DNA from: Mycoplasma todarodis
GTDB taxonomy: Bacteria; Bacillota_I; Bacilli_A; Mycoplasmatales; Metamycoplasmataceae
Length of the DNA stretch: 62,351 nucleotides
NCBI RefSeq assembly: GCF_004335995.1
Contig: NZ_PSZP01000003.1
Coordinates: forward strand, 1-62,351
Reading direction: 5' to 3'
Part shown: positions 51,291 through 61,591 of the stretch, piece after piece
Layout: every line of letters begins with the position of its first letter
Numbering within the stretch: position 1 is the stretch's first letter
Made by a program: the position numbers and the translations under genes
The notes under the pieces: model-generated
What the model saw: only the letters and a program-made list of their open reading frames with translations
Database searches by the model: none
Told to the model about the DNA's origin: nothing

Positions 51291-53703
51291 GGTTTACCTC
51301 CGGTTTAATAAATGAGTCGTTTTCTTTTGCATACTCAATCATTTCCGCTAGATAAGCTCTTGGTTCACATTCCGGAACTTCGTACATAATTGAAGATAGT
51401 TTGTTCTCACTACCGATAACAATTAATAAGTCTCTTGCTCTAGAGATAGAAACATTTAGACGTCTGAAGTCACTAATGAACCCTTTACTTCCAGAGTTAT
51501 CCGCAACAACAGTTGAAAGAATAACAATATCAGCTTGATCACCTTGGAATGCATCAACAGTATTAACTTTAAATGATTGGAAATATTCTCTCATCATATG
51601 TGTGTTTATACTCTTTTGAATTTGTTCAGTTTGTGCGCCATATGTTGTTATAACTGCAACTGAATATTTCTTAGGATCATCTAATGTGCTCAATAATTTT
51701 TCAAGTGTATCATTGATGATATCAATTTCACGTATATTAAATCTTGAGTTTGAAGGACCTGTAAATTCTTCTTTAGATCCTGAAGCTGAGATAAATGTAA
51801 ATGGTTTGAAAGCTGGTTCACCTTTATATTTAATAACAGTTTCTGTTTGTCTGCCGATTTCAAGTTTATTGTTGTAGAACATTGCATATTGTCTAGCAAT
51901 TGGTTCCACTGAACGATAGTTAATATTAAGCATTACCGCTCTTTTTCTTTTTCTCATATCTTCATATTTATTTTCAAATATTGAAAGACTTATATATTTA
52001 GAAATAATATCTTCATTATCCTTTTTAAAGTCTTTATCAAAAGTACTTCAATTTATTTCTGACATTGGATCCAGTTGTTTCTGATCACCAATAAAGATAA
52101 CTTTCTTAGCCATAGTTGTAAATCTTATTATTTCAGGAACATTTGACTTAGAAATTTCATCGATGATTAGAACGTCTAATTGTTTCAATCATTCTTTTCA
52201 TCTTTTGTTTTCGATGGCTGAAGAAGTAGTTGTACTCCCTACAACTCTGAAATCTCTAGGTGCATGAATTTCTTTAATATTTGGAATTTCCATACCTTCA
52301 AGATTTCAACCTGTAATATTTTCAATTTTCTTACCAATTTGTTCACCAATTTGTTCTTCTGAATATAAACTTTTATTTCTATATTCGATTTTTATAGGTA
52401 AATAAGGGAATTCTTTGTCTTTATGTAGTTTGTCAAGTACGTTTTCTACTGCTACGTTAGTTTGAGAGGCTATTAGAACCTTTTTCTTATTAGAAGCATA
52501 AAAGTCCACTAACTTTTCAATTAAGTGTGTCTTACCAGTACCTGGAGGACCTTGAACAAATGCAACAGGTGTATTATCTGAACATATCTTGAATGCTTTT
52601 CTTTGTGATTCATTTAAATTAGTTGATTTAGCGAATTGCTTAGCTTTAAAATCAGGGATTCATTTTGGTAAAGGTTTAATTGCATTTCAACTTCCTTTAT
52701 TAAATAAATATTGGAAAACTTCATTATTACTTACAGTATCATTTTCAATATCAGTAACAACCTTTAAAATTGTTCTATTTTTGATTGTACTTGCAACGTT
52801 AATAATGTGTAAATGAGATTTGTTTAGTGAAGTATGTTTACCATCAATCATTATTTTAAATGATGGTCTTCTTGTGATTGATTCCGCAATTGAATAATCC
52901 AGTGGCGAAACACCAGAGTAATCACCTGTAGCGATAAATTTCTTTCTATCACTCATAGGTAATTGGCCTTTTGATTTAATTACATCTTTAATTGTTACCC
53001 CGACGTTTTTAACACCAGTAACTTCAATATGCATGATTGTTATTTCATGTGAAAGATATTGCCTATCAACATGTTTAACGTCTTTTTGTTCAACATATCT
53101 TCTTCTACCTAAGTGTCTGATGAAACTTAATTTTCTTTTATCTCTTTCTTTTGAAATTGAGTTATCAACTAAATAACCATTAATAAGCCTAATCTTATCA
53201 GTTGGTATATCCATAGAAGTTGCTTCTTCTTCTCTAGATAATATTTCCGAATAAACACTAAGTGCTTTTACGATGTTGTGATCTGACAAATCAGCATTGA
53301 TCTTATCAGATTGATCCATAATTTGCTTAATGTTAAATGAATATTGTTCAGCAGTTGCTTCTTCTCTATTAATTTCAACTTCAATCCCATCAAAAGATTC
53401 CATCTCATTAATGTGACCAATAAATGCTAACAGCGTTCCAGTTTTAGTTTCTGGAGAGTAAATTAAATTACCAATTAAAGTAAGGAATTTCTTGTTAATT
53501 TTAAATGTAATCACAACATTATTAACACCTTCGTTTAATTCTTCATTATCTCCGCTTTTTTTAGCTACCAATCCAATGTTGGATGCTAACATAGCATTAC
53601 CAGTAGGATTAGCATTAAATTTTTCAATTAATTCTTTCATCTCTGGCTTAATTTTCTTCGTAAACTTCTTATTTAAAATAATTTCTTTTAAATATATTCT
53701 CAT
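51283..53703 (-). CDS. SF1 helicase, UPF1/DNA2-like
   Basis: 806 residues. All SF1B motifs are visible: Walker A FVQGPPGTGKTHLI (about 385), LIIDEIS (Walker B, about 500), FIGDQKQLDP (III), LNINYRS (IV), VNTVDAFQGDQADIVI (V) and RRLNVSISRARDLLIV (VI). The N-terminal 380 residues are family-unassigned, with a charged segment RHLGRRRYVEQKD near 195. It should unwind DNA or RNA using ATP. Coupled to the nuclease-like gene downstream. The start at 53703 has a weak GCGGGA Shine-Dalgarno. It sits at the edge of the variable locus, an accessory position. Confidence 0.88.
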
Positions 53704-53859
53704 CTGTCCCGCTTTCTTTTATTCGTAGTCTTTAAATGATTTTATTCATTTGTAATCTTCTAATTAATTTATTAAGGTATAAAGTATTTCTTTCAATCAC
53801 GTATTTTTAAATCCAACTAACTTTAATTAACTTTAACACATAAAGGCTAAAAGTGTATA
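53704..53859. other. Non-coding gap with the helicase promoter
   Basis: About 155 bp, AT-rich, no ORF. It must hold the helicase-pair promoter, but no clean TATAAT is visible near the start. Confidence 0.4.
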
Positions 53860-53880
53860 AAAATAACCCTTTTAGGGCTA
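53860..53880 (-). terminator. Weak terminator of tsaB
   Basis: GCCCT/AGGGT-like short hairpin with TTATTTTTA after it. The stop TAG lies at its base. Confidence 0.5.
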
Positions 53881-54411
53881 GTTTCCACCTATTTTGGCGT
53901 CTTTTATGTAATATGGGTGAACATTGAAAATATCTTCCTCAAGATTAAAAAGTGAAAGGTATTCCTCAGGATTTTTAATTAAGTTATCGAATGCTTGTAT
54001 TGTTGAGTCCTGAAAAGGAACTAATGTTATAGATTCTTGTAATTGACCGTTTTTAACTTTTGCATAGTAAGACTTCTTACTTCTCGCATCTATAAAAACT
54101 TCTTTTTCTCCATTTGGTCCTGCGATAAGTTGGATCGAACTTGTTGTATGCAAATTAGCTTTTGTCATTTGACAGATTGATCTTGCAAACACCAAACCTG
54201 TTCTTGCACCTGTAAATGAACCAGGTCCTAAAGTGATATAAAAGTCAGTAATCTCTTTCGCTTTGATATCTCCCATAACTTCCAAAAAAGTTCCGGGAAG
54301 TGCATCAGCTTTCTTAACTAAATTTTCATGTAATTTATATCTTAATGTTTTACCATTTTCAATAAGAGCAACATATAAATCTTTATTTGACGTATCTATT
54401 ATTATCTTCAT
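53878..54411 (-). CDS. tsaB: tRNA t6A synthesis protein TsaB
   Basis: 177 residues. MKIIIDTSNKDLYVAL and LGPGSFTGARTGLVFARSI (about 66-84) are diagnostic; the short C-terminal region is usual in mollicutes. TsaB is the inactive ASKHA partner that scaffolds TsaD and TsaE for N6-threonylcarbamoyladenosine at A37. The start at 54411 follows TATAAT by 6 bases. tsaE lies 1.6 kb away on the same strand, with an opposite-strand lipoprotein gene between them. Confidence 0.92.
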   Translation of the reverse strand: MKIIIDTSNKDLYVALIENGKTLRYKLHENLVKKADALPGTFLEVMGDIKAKEITDFYITLGPGSFTGARTGLVFARSICQMTKANLHTTSSIQLIAGPNGEKEVFIDARSKKSYYAKVKNGQLQESITLVPFQDSTIQAFDNLIKNPEEYLSLFNLEEDIFNVHPYYIKDAKIGGN

Positions 54412-54557
54412 AAAGGTATTATACATTCAAACCCAATATTAAGAGTTCTTTTATTAGGTGCTTTTCCTTATTTATCATTTGGAACAACTATTTTAAATTG
54501 TATTTTATAAGTTGATTTATAATTTGAATAAGTTAATGAATAAAAAGGGAGTATAAA

Positions 54558-55973
54558 ATGAATAAAAAAATAAAAATAGGTGTTGGGATTTTAGCAATTT
54601 CAACAATACCAATTTTAAGTGTTGTTTCGTGTGGAAATAATGCAACTAAAAGATCGAACGATAAAACAACCGATGTTAAAAAAGAAGTTTATAAAAAACT
54701 CGATAGTTTTCAAAGGATTTCTACATTATCAGAAAATCATAAAAATATTATTATATTTTTTAATGATGAAGTAACTGGAGATACTGCATACGAAATGTTA
54801 AAGAAACGAAAGGATATCCAAACTAAATTAAATGATTTTACCATATATAAAAACACAATCACAAATCAATATACTAATTTCGGGATACCAGCAATTTTAG
54901 GTGGGTGAGATTTTACATTAAAAAATCAGGACACCGGAACTTTTAAAGAAAAAACAAATTGAGAATCAATACATGCTGCTCACTCTAGGATGATGAATAT
55001 GATGTCAAAAGCAGGTTATTCTCAGCAATGACATTCGATGCAATACGCAACTAAAGAAATTAATGAAGCGGCTGCTCACCCCGAGGATGTAAAACGTTGA
55101 TACCCGGAACAAAAAGACTTAACAGTCACTTACCCCAAAGCTTTAAATAAACATTATAAGAATAATAAAAAATATTCTTGGGTAGAAGAACACCTTAAGG
55201 CATCTATGGAAATTAAAGAAAATTTAGCGATTGAAAAAACTGAGAAACCAATGTTTAAATTTTTAGGTAATGAAGCTACACATTCAAACTTTGCAGCTAT
55301 TAACCCAAATACAAATGAGCCTGATGATAACGCAACTTCAGACGAAGCAACAATTGGCGCCATTAATTATGTTGGGGATTTTGCTGAAAAAGTAAGATCG
55401 ATGAATAAACGAGTATGGGATAATACTATGGTCATTTTTGTTTCAGATCACGGGTCAGCAAGACAAAAAGACGGTTTAACAAATAATAATTCAAAAGAAA
55501 TGATTAATTTGAATAAAGATGGTTGGATGGAAAATAAATGATTATTCGATGATATGGCAGAAAGTACTGGTGTTCACCTTTCTAGAATGAATCCAACATT
55601 AATGATCAAACCATTTAAGAATAACAAAGAAAAAACACAACCTTTACTCTTCAATAAGAAAACATTACTTTCAAATTACGACGTCCCCGCAATAATTAAA
55701 AATGCTTTACAAGAATACGATAACTCCTTTAACTATAATATTATTGATAAAAATGGAACTGACTTCTCATCTTATAGAGAAAATCCATTAAATCAAACAA
55801 CTAATAGAACAATAACTTTATACCCCGTCAAACCTGGCCAATGACATCCAGAATACGACAAAAAAAACCACTCTCATTTAAAAGATAAAATTAGAGTAAC
55901 TGATGATATTTATAAAAAGGAAAAATGAGAATATAGTGATTATAATAAAAATATTTGAAAAAATATGTTTTAA
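54558..55973 (+). CDS. Alkaline-phosphatase-superfamily lipoprotein, copy 2
   Basis: 471 residues, paralogue of 3950-5377. Lipobox VVSC (Cys about residue 24); IIIFFNDEVTGDTAYEM near 73; QYTNFGIPAILGGW near 105-118 (putative nucleophile Thr); KPMFKFLGNEATHSNF near 232; FVSDHGSARQKDG near 295. Same arrangement as copy 1, including NPTLMIKPF and SNYDVPAIIKN near the C-terminus. Extracytoplasmic hydrolase or phospho-alcohol transferase. AAGGGAG before the start. It lies between tsaB and tsaE on the opposite strand. Confidence 0.87.
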
Positions 55974-56002
55974 TAAAAAATACCCATATGCGGTATTTTT
56001 TA
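55974..56002. terminator. Bidirectional terminator
   Basis: AAAAAATACC/GGTATTTTTT perfect 10-bp stem between the convergent lipoprotein and tsaE genes. Confidence 0.9.
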
Positions 56003-56389
56003 TTATTTAATATCATATATATGTTCATTTTTTTCATTCATAGATGCTTCAATCATTAATGAATCTTCAAATTCTTCATCAAGATTTTTAGATCATTCAA
56101 TGAATACAAGTTTATCTTCGAAATAATCTTCATACTCTTCTAAAGTTCCAGATATTTTATAAGCATCAATATGCACAAACTTATCATACACTTTCATAAT
56201 ATTGAATGTTGGAGATGTAACAACGCTTGTTTCTCCTAGCGCTTCAGCTATAAATTTAATTAGGGTTGTTTTACCAGCACCCATTTGTCCGTTAAATAAA
56301 ATAAACTTAGTGTTTTTGTTTTTTAGTTCTTCAACTAATTTATAAGCAATTTCTTTGGTTTCTTGTAATGTTGTTGATATGTATTTCAT
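56003..56389 (-). CDS. tsaE: tRNA t6A synthesis ATPase TsaE
   Basis: 128 residues. Walker A GQMGAGKTTLIKFIAEALG at about 34-52, VTSPTFNIMKVY near 57 and HIDAYKISG near 73 are TsaE hallmarks. It binds TsaB-TsaD and drives catalytic turnover of t6A formation. TATAAT lies 9 bases before the ATG. One TGA near residue 99 is Trp. Confidence 0.92.
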
Positions 56390-56406
56390 AGTATATGAAT
56401 TATAAA

Positions 56407-56434
56407 GAAAAAAACAACCTTTAATCAGTTGTTT
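56407..56434 (-). terminator. Terminator of the LtrA-family gene
   Basis: AAACAAC/GTTGTTT hairpin with seven T. The stop codon is at the stem base. Confidence 0.8.
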
Positions 56435-57746
56435 ATCAATCTTGTTTTATAGTTGGAACTATCTTATCGAATTCTTCTAAGGTCATATCTTTATATTTCT
56501 TAATTGAAATCTTGAGTGTGACAACCAGTAATACAATCGTGGTTATTTGTAATCCAATAACAGTCCATATAAGAATATGTGGTGATGTATAAGTATAAGC
56601 TAATACTGAAGATGTAACGATACCAATGATAAATAATCCAATTAACACACTGTGGAATCATTTAGGTCTCAAGTATCTTGTATCTCTATTAAAGCTCTTA
56701 AATGAGTATAAAACGAGTTTTGAAGTTGTTCAGTGGATTGCATTACCGATAGCCAGAAGCAATATAGCTGGTCTTGCATGTTTTTGGATAATTAATGATA
56801 ATCCAGCTGAAATAAATAACATAGAGAAGAAGTGAAGCAACATTACAAATGTATATATTCACATTGATTTATATGATTTCTTCAAGTGGTTGTAATTTAA
56901 TAAATCAAAATACAATCAAAACATTAAGAATATTTGGAATATTGACCCAAGTAGAAAAATGAATGAATTCGCACTATGAGATTTTTCACCAGCAAATGAA
57001 GAAATAACTTGTATTAGCATTTCACCAAGGAAAGCTATATAGAGTATTGAATATCTTTCTTTAAGTAAATGTCGACTTATAGTTGGGAAGTGACACATAT
57101 ATTTCTTTGTAAATGAATACATATCCGCAATCATTTGAATAATAAATTCAGAAGCTCACATTGCAACAAAGAATTCTTTTCATTTTGGATCACCCAATGA
57201 ATTTGGTCCTTCGGAAATTATTGGAACTATTATTTTTATAATTATTAATACAAATGCAACAACTCTTGCTAGACCTTTAATCATTAAGTGTCAATAAAAG
57301 AATTTATCCTCTTTATTAAATCTTGCAGCTGATAATAATATATAAGCAACAACAACCATTAACATTGCATAAGAAATAGTATTCAAGTAAATTGTATAAG
57401 CATCGTTATGAGAATTGTGAACATACCCCGCAGTTGCCATTAATGACATCGGCAACATACAAGAAATAATTACAAGTCTATGCCTTAAATCATGAACTTC
57501 AAATTTAATACTGTACATTGTTATAGTACGTCATATTAATAAAACTGAAAGTGTTTGTAATACAACAAATGAAATTGAGTGCCATGTATATTCATTGTGT
57601 TGGAATTCACTAATTAATTTGTGGCCAATACCACCTATAAGAGCTACAACGACAATATCAAAGAACAGTTCCAGTAAAGAAGCTGGACGCTGTAGTTTGA
57701 TTAATTTTGGCTTATTTCAAAAGCTTGATACATTTCCTAAAATCAT
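56433..57746 (-). CDS. LtrA family (low temperature requirement) membrane protein
   Basis: 437 residues, about 12 TM segments. RPASLLELFFDIVVVALIGG near residue 20 is the LtrA signature (R-x-x-x-LELFFD); a second similar YSILYIAFLGEMLIQVISS lies at about 230. LtrA-family proteins are polytopic and of unknown function; the name comes from cold-sensitive Listeria mutants. The start at 57746 is preceded by TAAAAT/AAATAT, only 4-10 bases away, with no Shine-Dalgarno. The final codons are TGA (Trp) then TAA. Confidence 0.82.
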
Positions 57747-57782
57747 TCTTATATTTTAACATAATGTAATTTTTAACAAAAT

Positions 57783-57809
57783 AAAAAAACAAGGGTTATT
57801 TAAACCTTG
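57783..57809 (-). terminator. Terminator of trmB
   Basis: CAAGG/CCTTG stem with the stop in its loop and seven T. Confidence 0.75.
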
Positions 57810-58404
57810 CTCTTAAAAAGTTAATATTTTTACCTGATTCAGATCATTTCTTTTCATAACCTGTCATAACATTACCTTCAACTCATTTTGAATTATGGAA
57901 GTCTCTTGTTACTGCTAATATTTCCATTCCATATTCTTGCATTGATTCTAATGAATAAAGGAATAATTTATCATTATCAGTTTTCATATTAATTACTCCA
58001 TCTTCAGAAAGAATATTCTTATAGTGATCTAAGAATGATTTATAAGTTAATCTTCTTTTCTCATGTCTTGCTTTTGGTCAAGGATCTGAGAATGTTAATC
58101 ATATTGTTTCTACTGTACCTTCAATTAATTCTGGTAAATCTTTGATATCTTTATCGATGATTGAAAAGTTATCTAATTCTAGTTTCTCTGCTCTTTTCAT
58201 AGCTTTATGAGCAACTGTTGCAAATTTTTCAATACCAACATAGTATTTATCTGGGTTTTGTGCCGCTAACTGAGTAATCATTTCTCCTTTTCCCATTCCT
58301 AATTCGATGATTACATTTTTGTTTACTTTAAACGGGTATTCTTTTACTGTATATTTTGAAGCATCAAGTTCTACTTGTGCGTTTGGGTTGTTTCTTAATC
58401 TCAT
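57796..58404 (-). CDS. trmB: tRNA (guanine-N7-)-methyltransferase TrmB
   Basis: 202 residues. SAM-binding [15 protein letters not shown] at about 32-46 and catalytic [17 protein letters not shown] near 104-120 identify TrmB, which forms m7G46 in tRNA variable loops. C-terminal [16 protein letters not shown] is also conserved. TAAAAT lies 7 bases before ATG, no Shine-Dalgarno. Single-gene unit. Confidence 0.93.
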
Positions 58405-58534
58405 AAAAGATATTTTACACTATAAGGGGCAAATAACCATATAAACACTATGTTATATTCCCATTATGCTATGCTATTTCAATGTATAATAATCTTTAAA
58501 TGATATAATTTAAGAAGAAATAAGGAGGCATGTA

Positions 58535-60376
58535 ATGAAAAAACCTAAACTTAGCCTTCTTGCATATACCATAGTTGGAGCTTTGGTGGGTTCTTCTGTA
58601 GGGTTTGGTGGATACTTCATTTATAAGGCCGTCCAAAAAGAAGAAAAGGTATTCGAGGGTTATGTAGAACTCGGAGAACCTAAAACTATTTGATTTAATT
58701 CTGGAGCACTTAATGCTGATAAATCAAAAGCCAATAAAAGCTGAGATTTCCAAATTAAAGTTTACCCTTATCAAAATGGTGATTACTGACTTGATGATGA
58801 TGGCTTAAAAGAATTAAGGGAAGCTATTTGAAAGAAGCTTTATCACGGACAAGAAATTTCAACATTAGATAATATGGTGTTCGGAAATGTGAATATGATC
58901 GGGGAATCAAGTAATGGTTTATATTTCCCACTAACAAAGGAAATGTTTTTAAATATTGCTGGATGAAAGAATCACAAGAACTTAAGTAATAAGAAAAAGA
59001 TAGACGGAATAATGTCAACCATAACTCATGAGTACGGACATCATATCGCCAACATGTATTTAACTACATCATATTCAACTCACTCTTGAAATGGTGATAA
59101 CGGAAATGTACCAACTGTTGAAAAAGAAGATGGAACAAGAGAATTAACTAATTGAAACTCTGAGTTCACAGAAAAATTTTATAGAGACCTTAAATACGAT
59201 GATACAACTTTCCTTTATGGAAAAGGTGGAATAAGAGAAGGTGAAACAGGTAAGGGTAATGGACGCGTGGAATCAATTGCTCGAAAAGTTAATTTACATG
59301 ATTTATTTTGAAATGCAAACTCTGATAGAAGCGTTAAATATAACGAAGGAAGACAAGTGTTCGGTATCCCTGGAGTTATCGGTAGAATCAAGAATCATCG
59401 TAGTTTTGGTAAAGTTGGTTCAGTTGCATGAGGGCCAAATGATGATTGATATATTAAATATAGATATTCACTAGATGAAATAGTAACAAGGCAATTAAGT
59501 CAACTAATGCATGTGTATGACCTTCCTGATAAACGTGATTTCTTTGATCACATGATTAGAGAGAATGGGAATAAGCAGACAGTTAACTTCGACTCATTCA
59601 TTTCCGATGCTCGTTCAATGTATCAAGTGTATGTGAGTGATGACCCTTGAAAAAAAGCTAAGTTTGAGTTAGATCCTTTCTATAAAGATTCTGTATTTAG
59701 GAATCAAGTTGTCACAAGAAATGTTTATAATAATTTCCGTAACGCAATGGGTTACCATAAAATGATAAGTAATATTTATGGATTGAATTTAACTCATGCA
59801 ACAGTAGATAAAGAAACAGGTTCTAAATTTGCAAATTACAACGATGGTGAACTAAATCAACATAAATTCAAAATTACCGGTTGAACACCAAAAGATGTTA
59901 AAGGTGTTTTCTATGGTGATGTTACTGGAGGAAATCCAAGTCAAGGTGATATTGATTTAGATCTTATGAAATTTGGAACTGAAGCAGAACGTAAAAAACT
60001 TTGAAACTTTGATAGAAAAGATTCTTTATTTGCACAGGATAAAGTTGATTCTCATCCATTTAAAAATAACGGTGGAGATTGATTACCTTTCTCAACTAAT
60101 AAATATTTAGAATCAAGAGGAAGGTTCTATTCAGGTTCAGAATTCAGATGATGAGTGGATGAGAATACAGATGGAAATGCCACACCTGATGAAATGCTTT
60201 CAACGGCAGCTATTTTGAAAAAATATAACGATGCCACTGAAGAAGATGTTATAAATAGGGTACTTCCCGTTTCTACATTTAGACAAACGTGGAATGAAGG
60301 GGATATCTTCCCAAGGCTTCGTTATCTAACGGATATTGATGAGGGACGTAAAAAACTAGTTATTAGACTATACTAG
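58535..60376 (+). CDS. Membrane-anchored zinc metalloprotease (MYPU_1760-type)
   Basis: 613 residues. One N-terminal TM (about 10-32) without a lipobox Cys, so a type II anchor with the bulk outside. The zinc site is STITHEYGHHIANMY near residue 168 (HExxH with an extra His). I recall mycoplasma proteins with this layout named MYPU_1760 family metalloprotease. Probably processes surface or host proteins. AAGGAGG is 8 bases before ATG; a TATAAT lies at about 58504. The DUF402 gene starts 20 bases after its stop, so both form an operon. Confidence 0.85.
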
Positions 60377-60395
60377 AATTTGAATAGGAGAAATT

Positions 60396-60971
60396 ATGAA
60401 AAACATACCTTTATTAGGTGAAATAGTTGATGTACAAGCATTCAAACACGATGGTACATTATACAGACAATGAAATGGTTTGAAGGTTATTGAAGCTTCT
60501 CCATTTGTAACCGTGTTATTTGCTTTTAAAACTAAAGTAGCTGAAGATAATGGTCAACGTTGAATCATTCGTGAGCCAATGTTATGATTCTTCTCACAAG
60601 ATGATTTCTTTAATACAAATGTACTTTTAAGAGAATCAGGTTCATACTTCTATACAAACCTTTCTAGTCCTTTCTTCTTTGAAGATGGAACAATCAAATA
60701 TATTGATTATGATTTAGATGTTAAAATGTATCCCAACAAAAAGACAAGAGTTGTCGATAAGGAAGAATACGAAAGACATAAAATTAAAATGAATTACCCG
60801 CAAGAATTAATTAATAAGATTGACAAAACAATTAAAGATGTTTTAAGAAACATTAAACATAAAGAAGGTATATTCAATTACGATGTAATCAATACTTATG
60901 TTCAACAACTAAAAGAACAAAAGATGTTAAAAACAGGTTTAAAAATTAATAAAGATAAAAAAGCGTATTAA
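60396..60971 (+). CDS. DUF402 family protein (Ntdp-like nucleoside phosphatase)
   Basis: 191 residues. HDGTLYRQWNG near 20, FAFKTKV near 43, the R-E-P-M-LWFFSQDDFFN segment and YIDYDLDVKMYP near 103 match DUF402/YgaC proteins, some of which hydrolyse nucleoside tri/diphosphates with acidic residues such as the DYDLD cluster. AGGAG precedes the start. Co-transcribed with the metalloprotease; the functional link is unclear. Confidence 0.85.
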
Positions 60972-60983
60972 TCGCTTTTTTTA
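60955..60983 (+). terminator. Terminator of the metalloprotease operon
   Basis: AAAAAGCG/CGCTTTTT stem with the stop TAA in the loop and a T-run. Confidence 0.88.
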
Positions 60984-60987
60984 TATT

Positions 60988-61008
60988 AAAAAAATGGGTG
61001 AACCCATT
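60988..61008 (-). terminator. Terminator of the CobO-like gene
   Basis: AATGGGT/ACCCATT 7-bp perfect stem with 2-base apex and seven T on the minus strand. Confidence 0.85.
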
Positions 61009-61010
61009 AA

Positions 61011-61514
61011 TTAAAACTCAATACCTTCTTTTGCCTTAACCCCTTCATCGTAATAATGTTTTTCTGCTTCAAAGTGAGTTATTAATCCAGCAAGGTTAAA
61101 TAGATCTTTTAATACATAATGACCTGATATTAGTATGTCAGCATTATTCCTATAAGGATTTTGTAATGCTAATATTAATTCATCTTCTGTTGCAAGACCC
61201 GTCTCTATAAGGTCAATACCTTCATCAATAAGGATTAAATCGGCCTTAGAGGCTGAAATAGCATTCAAACCTTCCAATACCTTACGTCTTGTTTCTTGCT
61301 TCTCTTCTGGGCTCATTCACATCACAAACTTATCCGTATGATGAAAGTATCTAACTTTAATACCTAACTTTTCTAATTGTTGATCTTCTCCTGTTGGCCT
61401 TCCTTTTAGAAACCTAAAGTATTCAACTTCTTTTCCTGCTGACAATCCTCTTAATGCTGTTCCATTTAAAGTAGATGTTTTCCCTCTACCGAATCCATAG
61501 TATATGTGTATCAT
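61011..61514 (-). CDS. CobA/CobO-like ATPase
   Basis: 167 residues. P-loop YYGFGRGKTSTLNGTALRGL at residues 5-24, then FRFLKGRPTGE and ADLILIDEGIDLI near 100 (Walker B) as in cob(I)alamin adenosyltransferases of the CobO/BtuR type. Cobalamin use is not expected in mycoplasmas and no B12 gene is in the window, so this is probably an exapted nucleotide-binding protein. TATAAT lies 6 bases before ATG. It sits upstream of the ftsH terminator as a separate unit. Confidence 0.83.
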
Positions 61515-61555
61515 GTTTAAATTATAAAACTTTTTAAAATAATTATTTGCTATAA

Positions 61556-61583
61556 AAAAAATACAACACTTGGCTGTATTTTT
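61556..61583 (-). terminator. Terminator of ftsH
   Basis: AAATACA/TGTATTT imperfect hairpin with eight T on the minus strand. Confidence 0.75.
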
Positions 61584-61591
61584 AAGAAATA

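Noticed and set aside
49770-53703. One long helicase gene broken by a frameshift
   Set aside because: The frames at 51283 and 49770 differ, but the upstream frame ends in TAA and a new ATG overlaps it by 8 bases; the second protein has no helicase motifs. Two genes.
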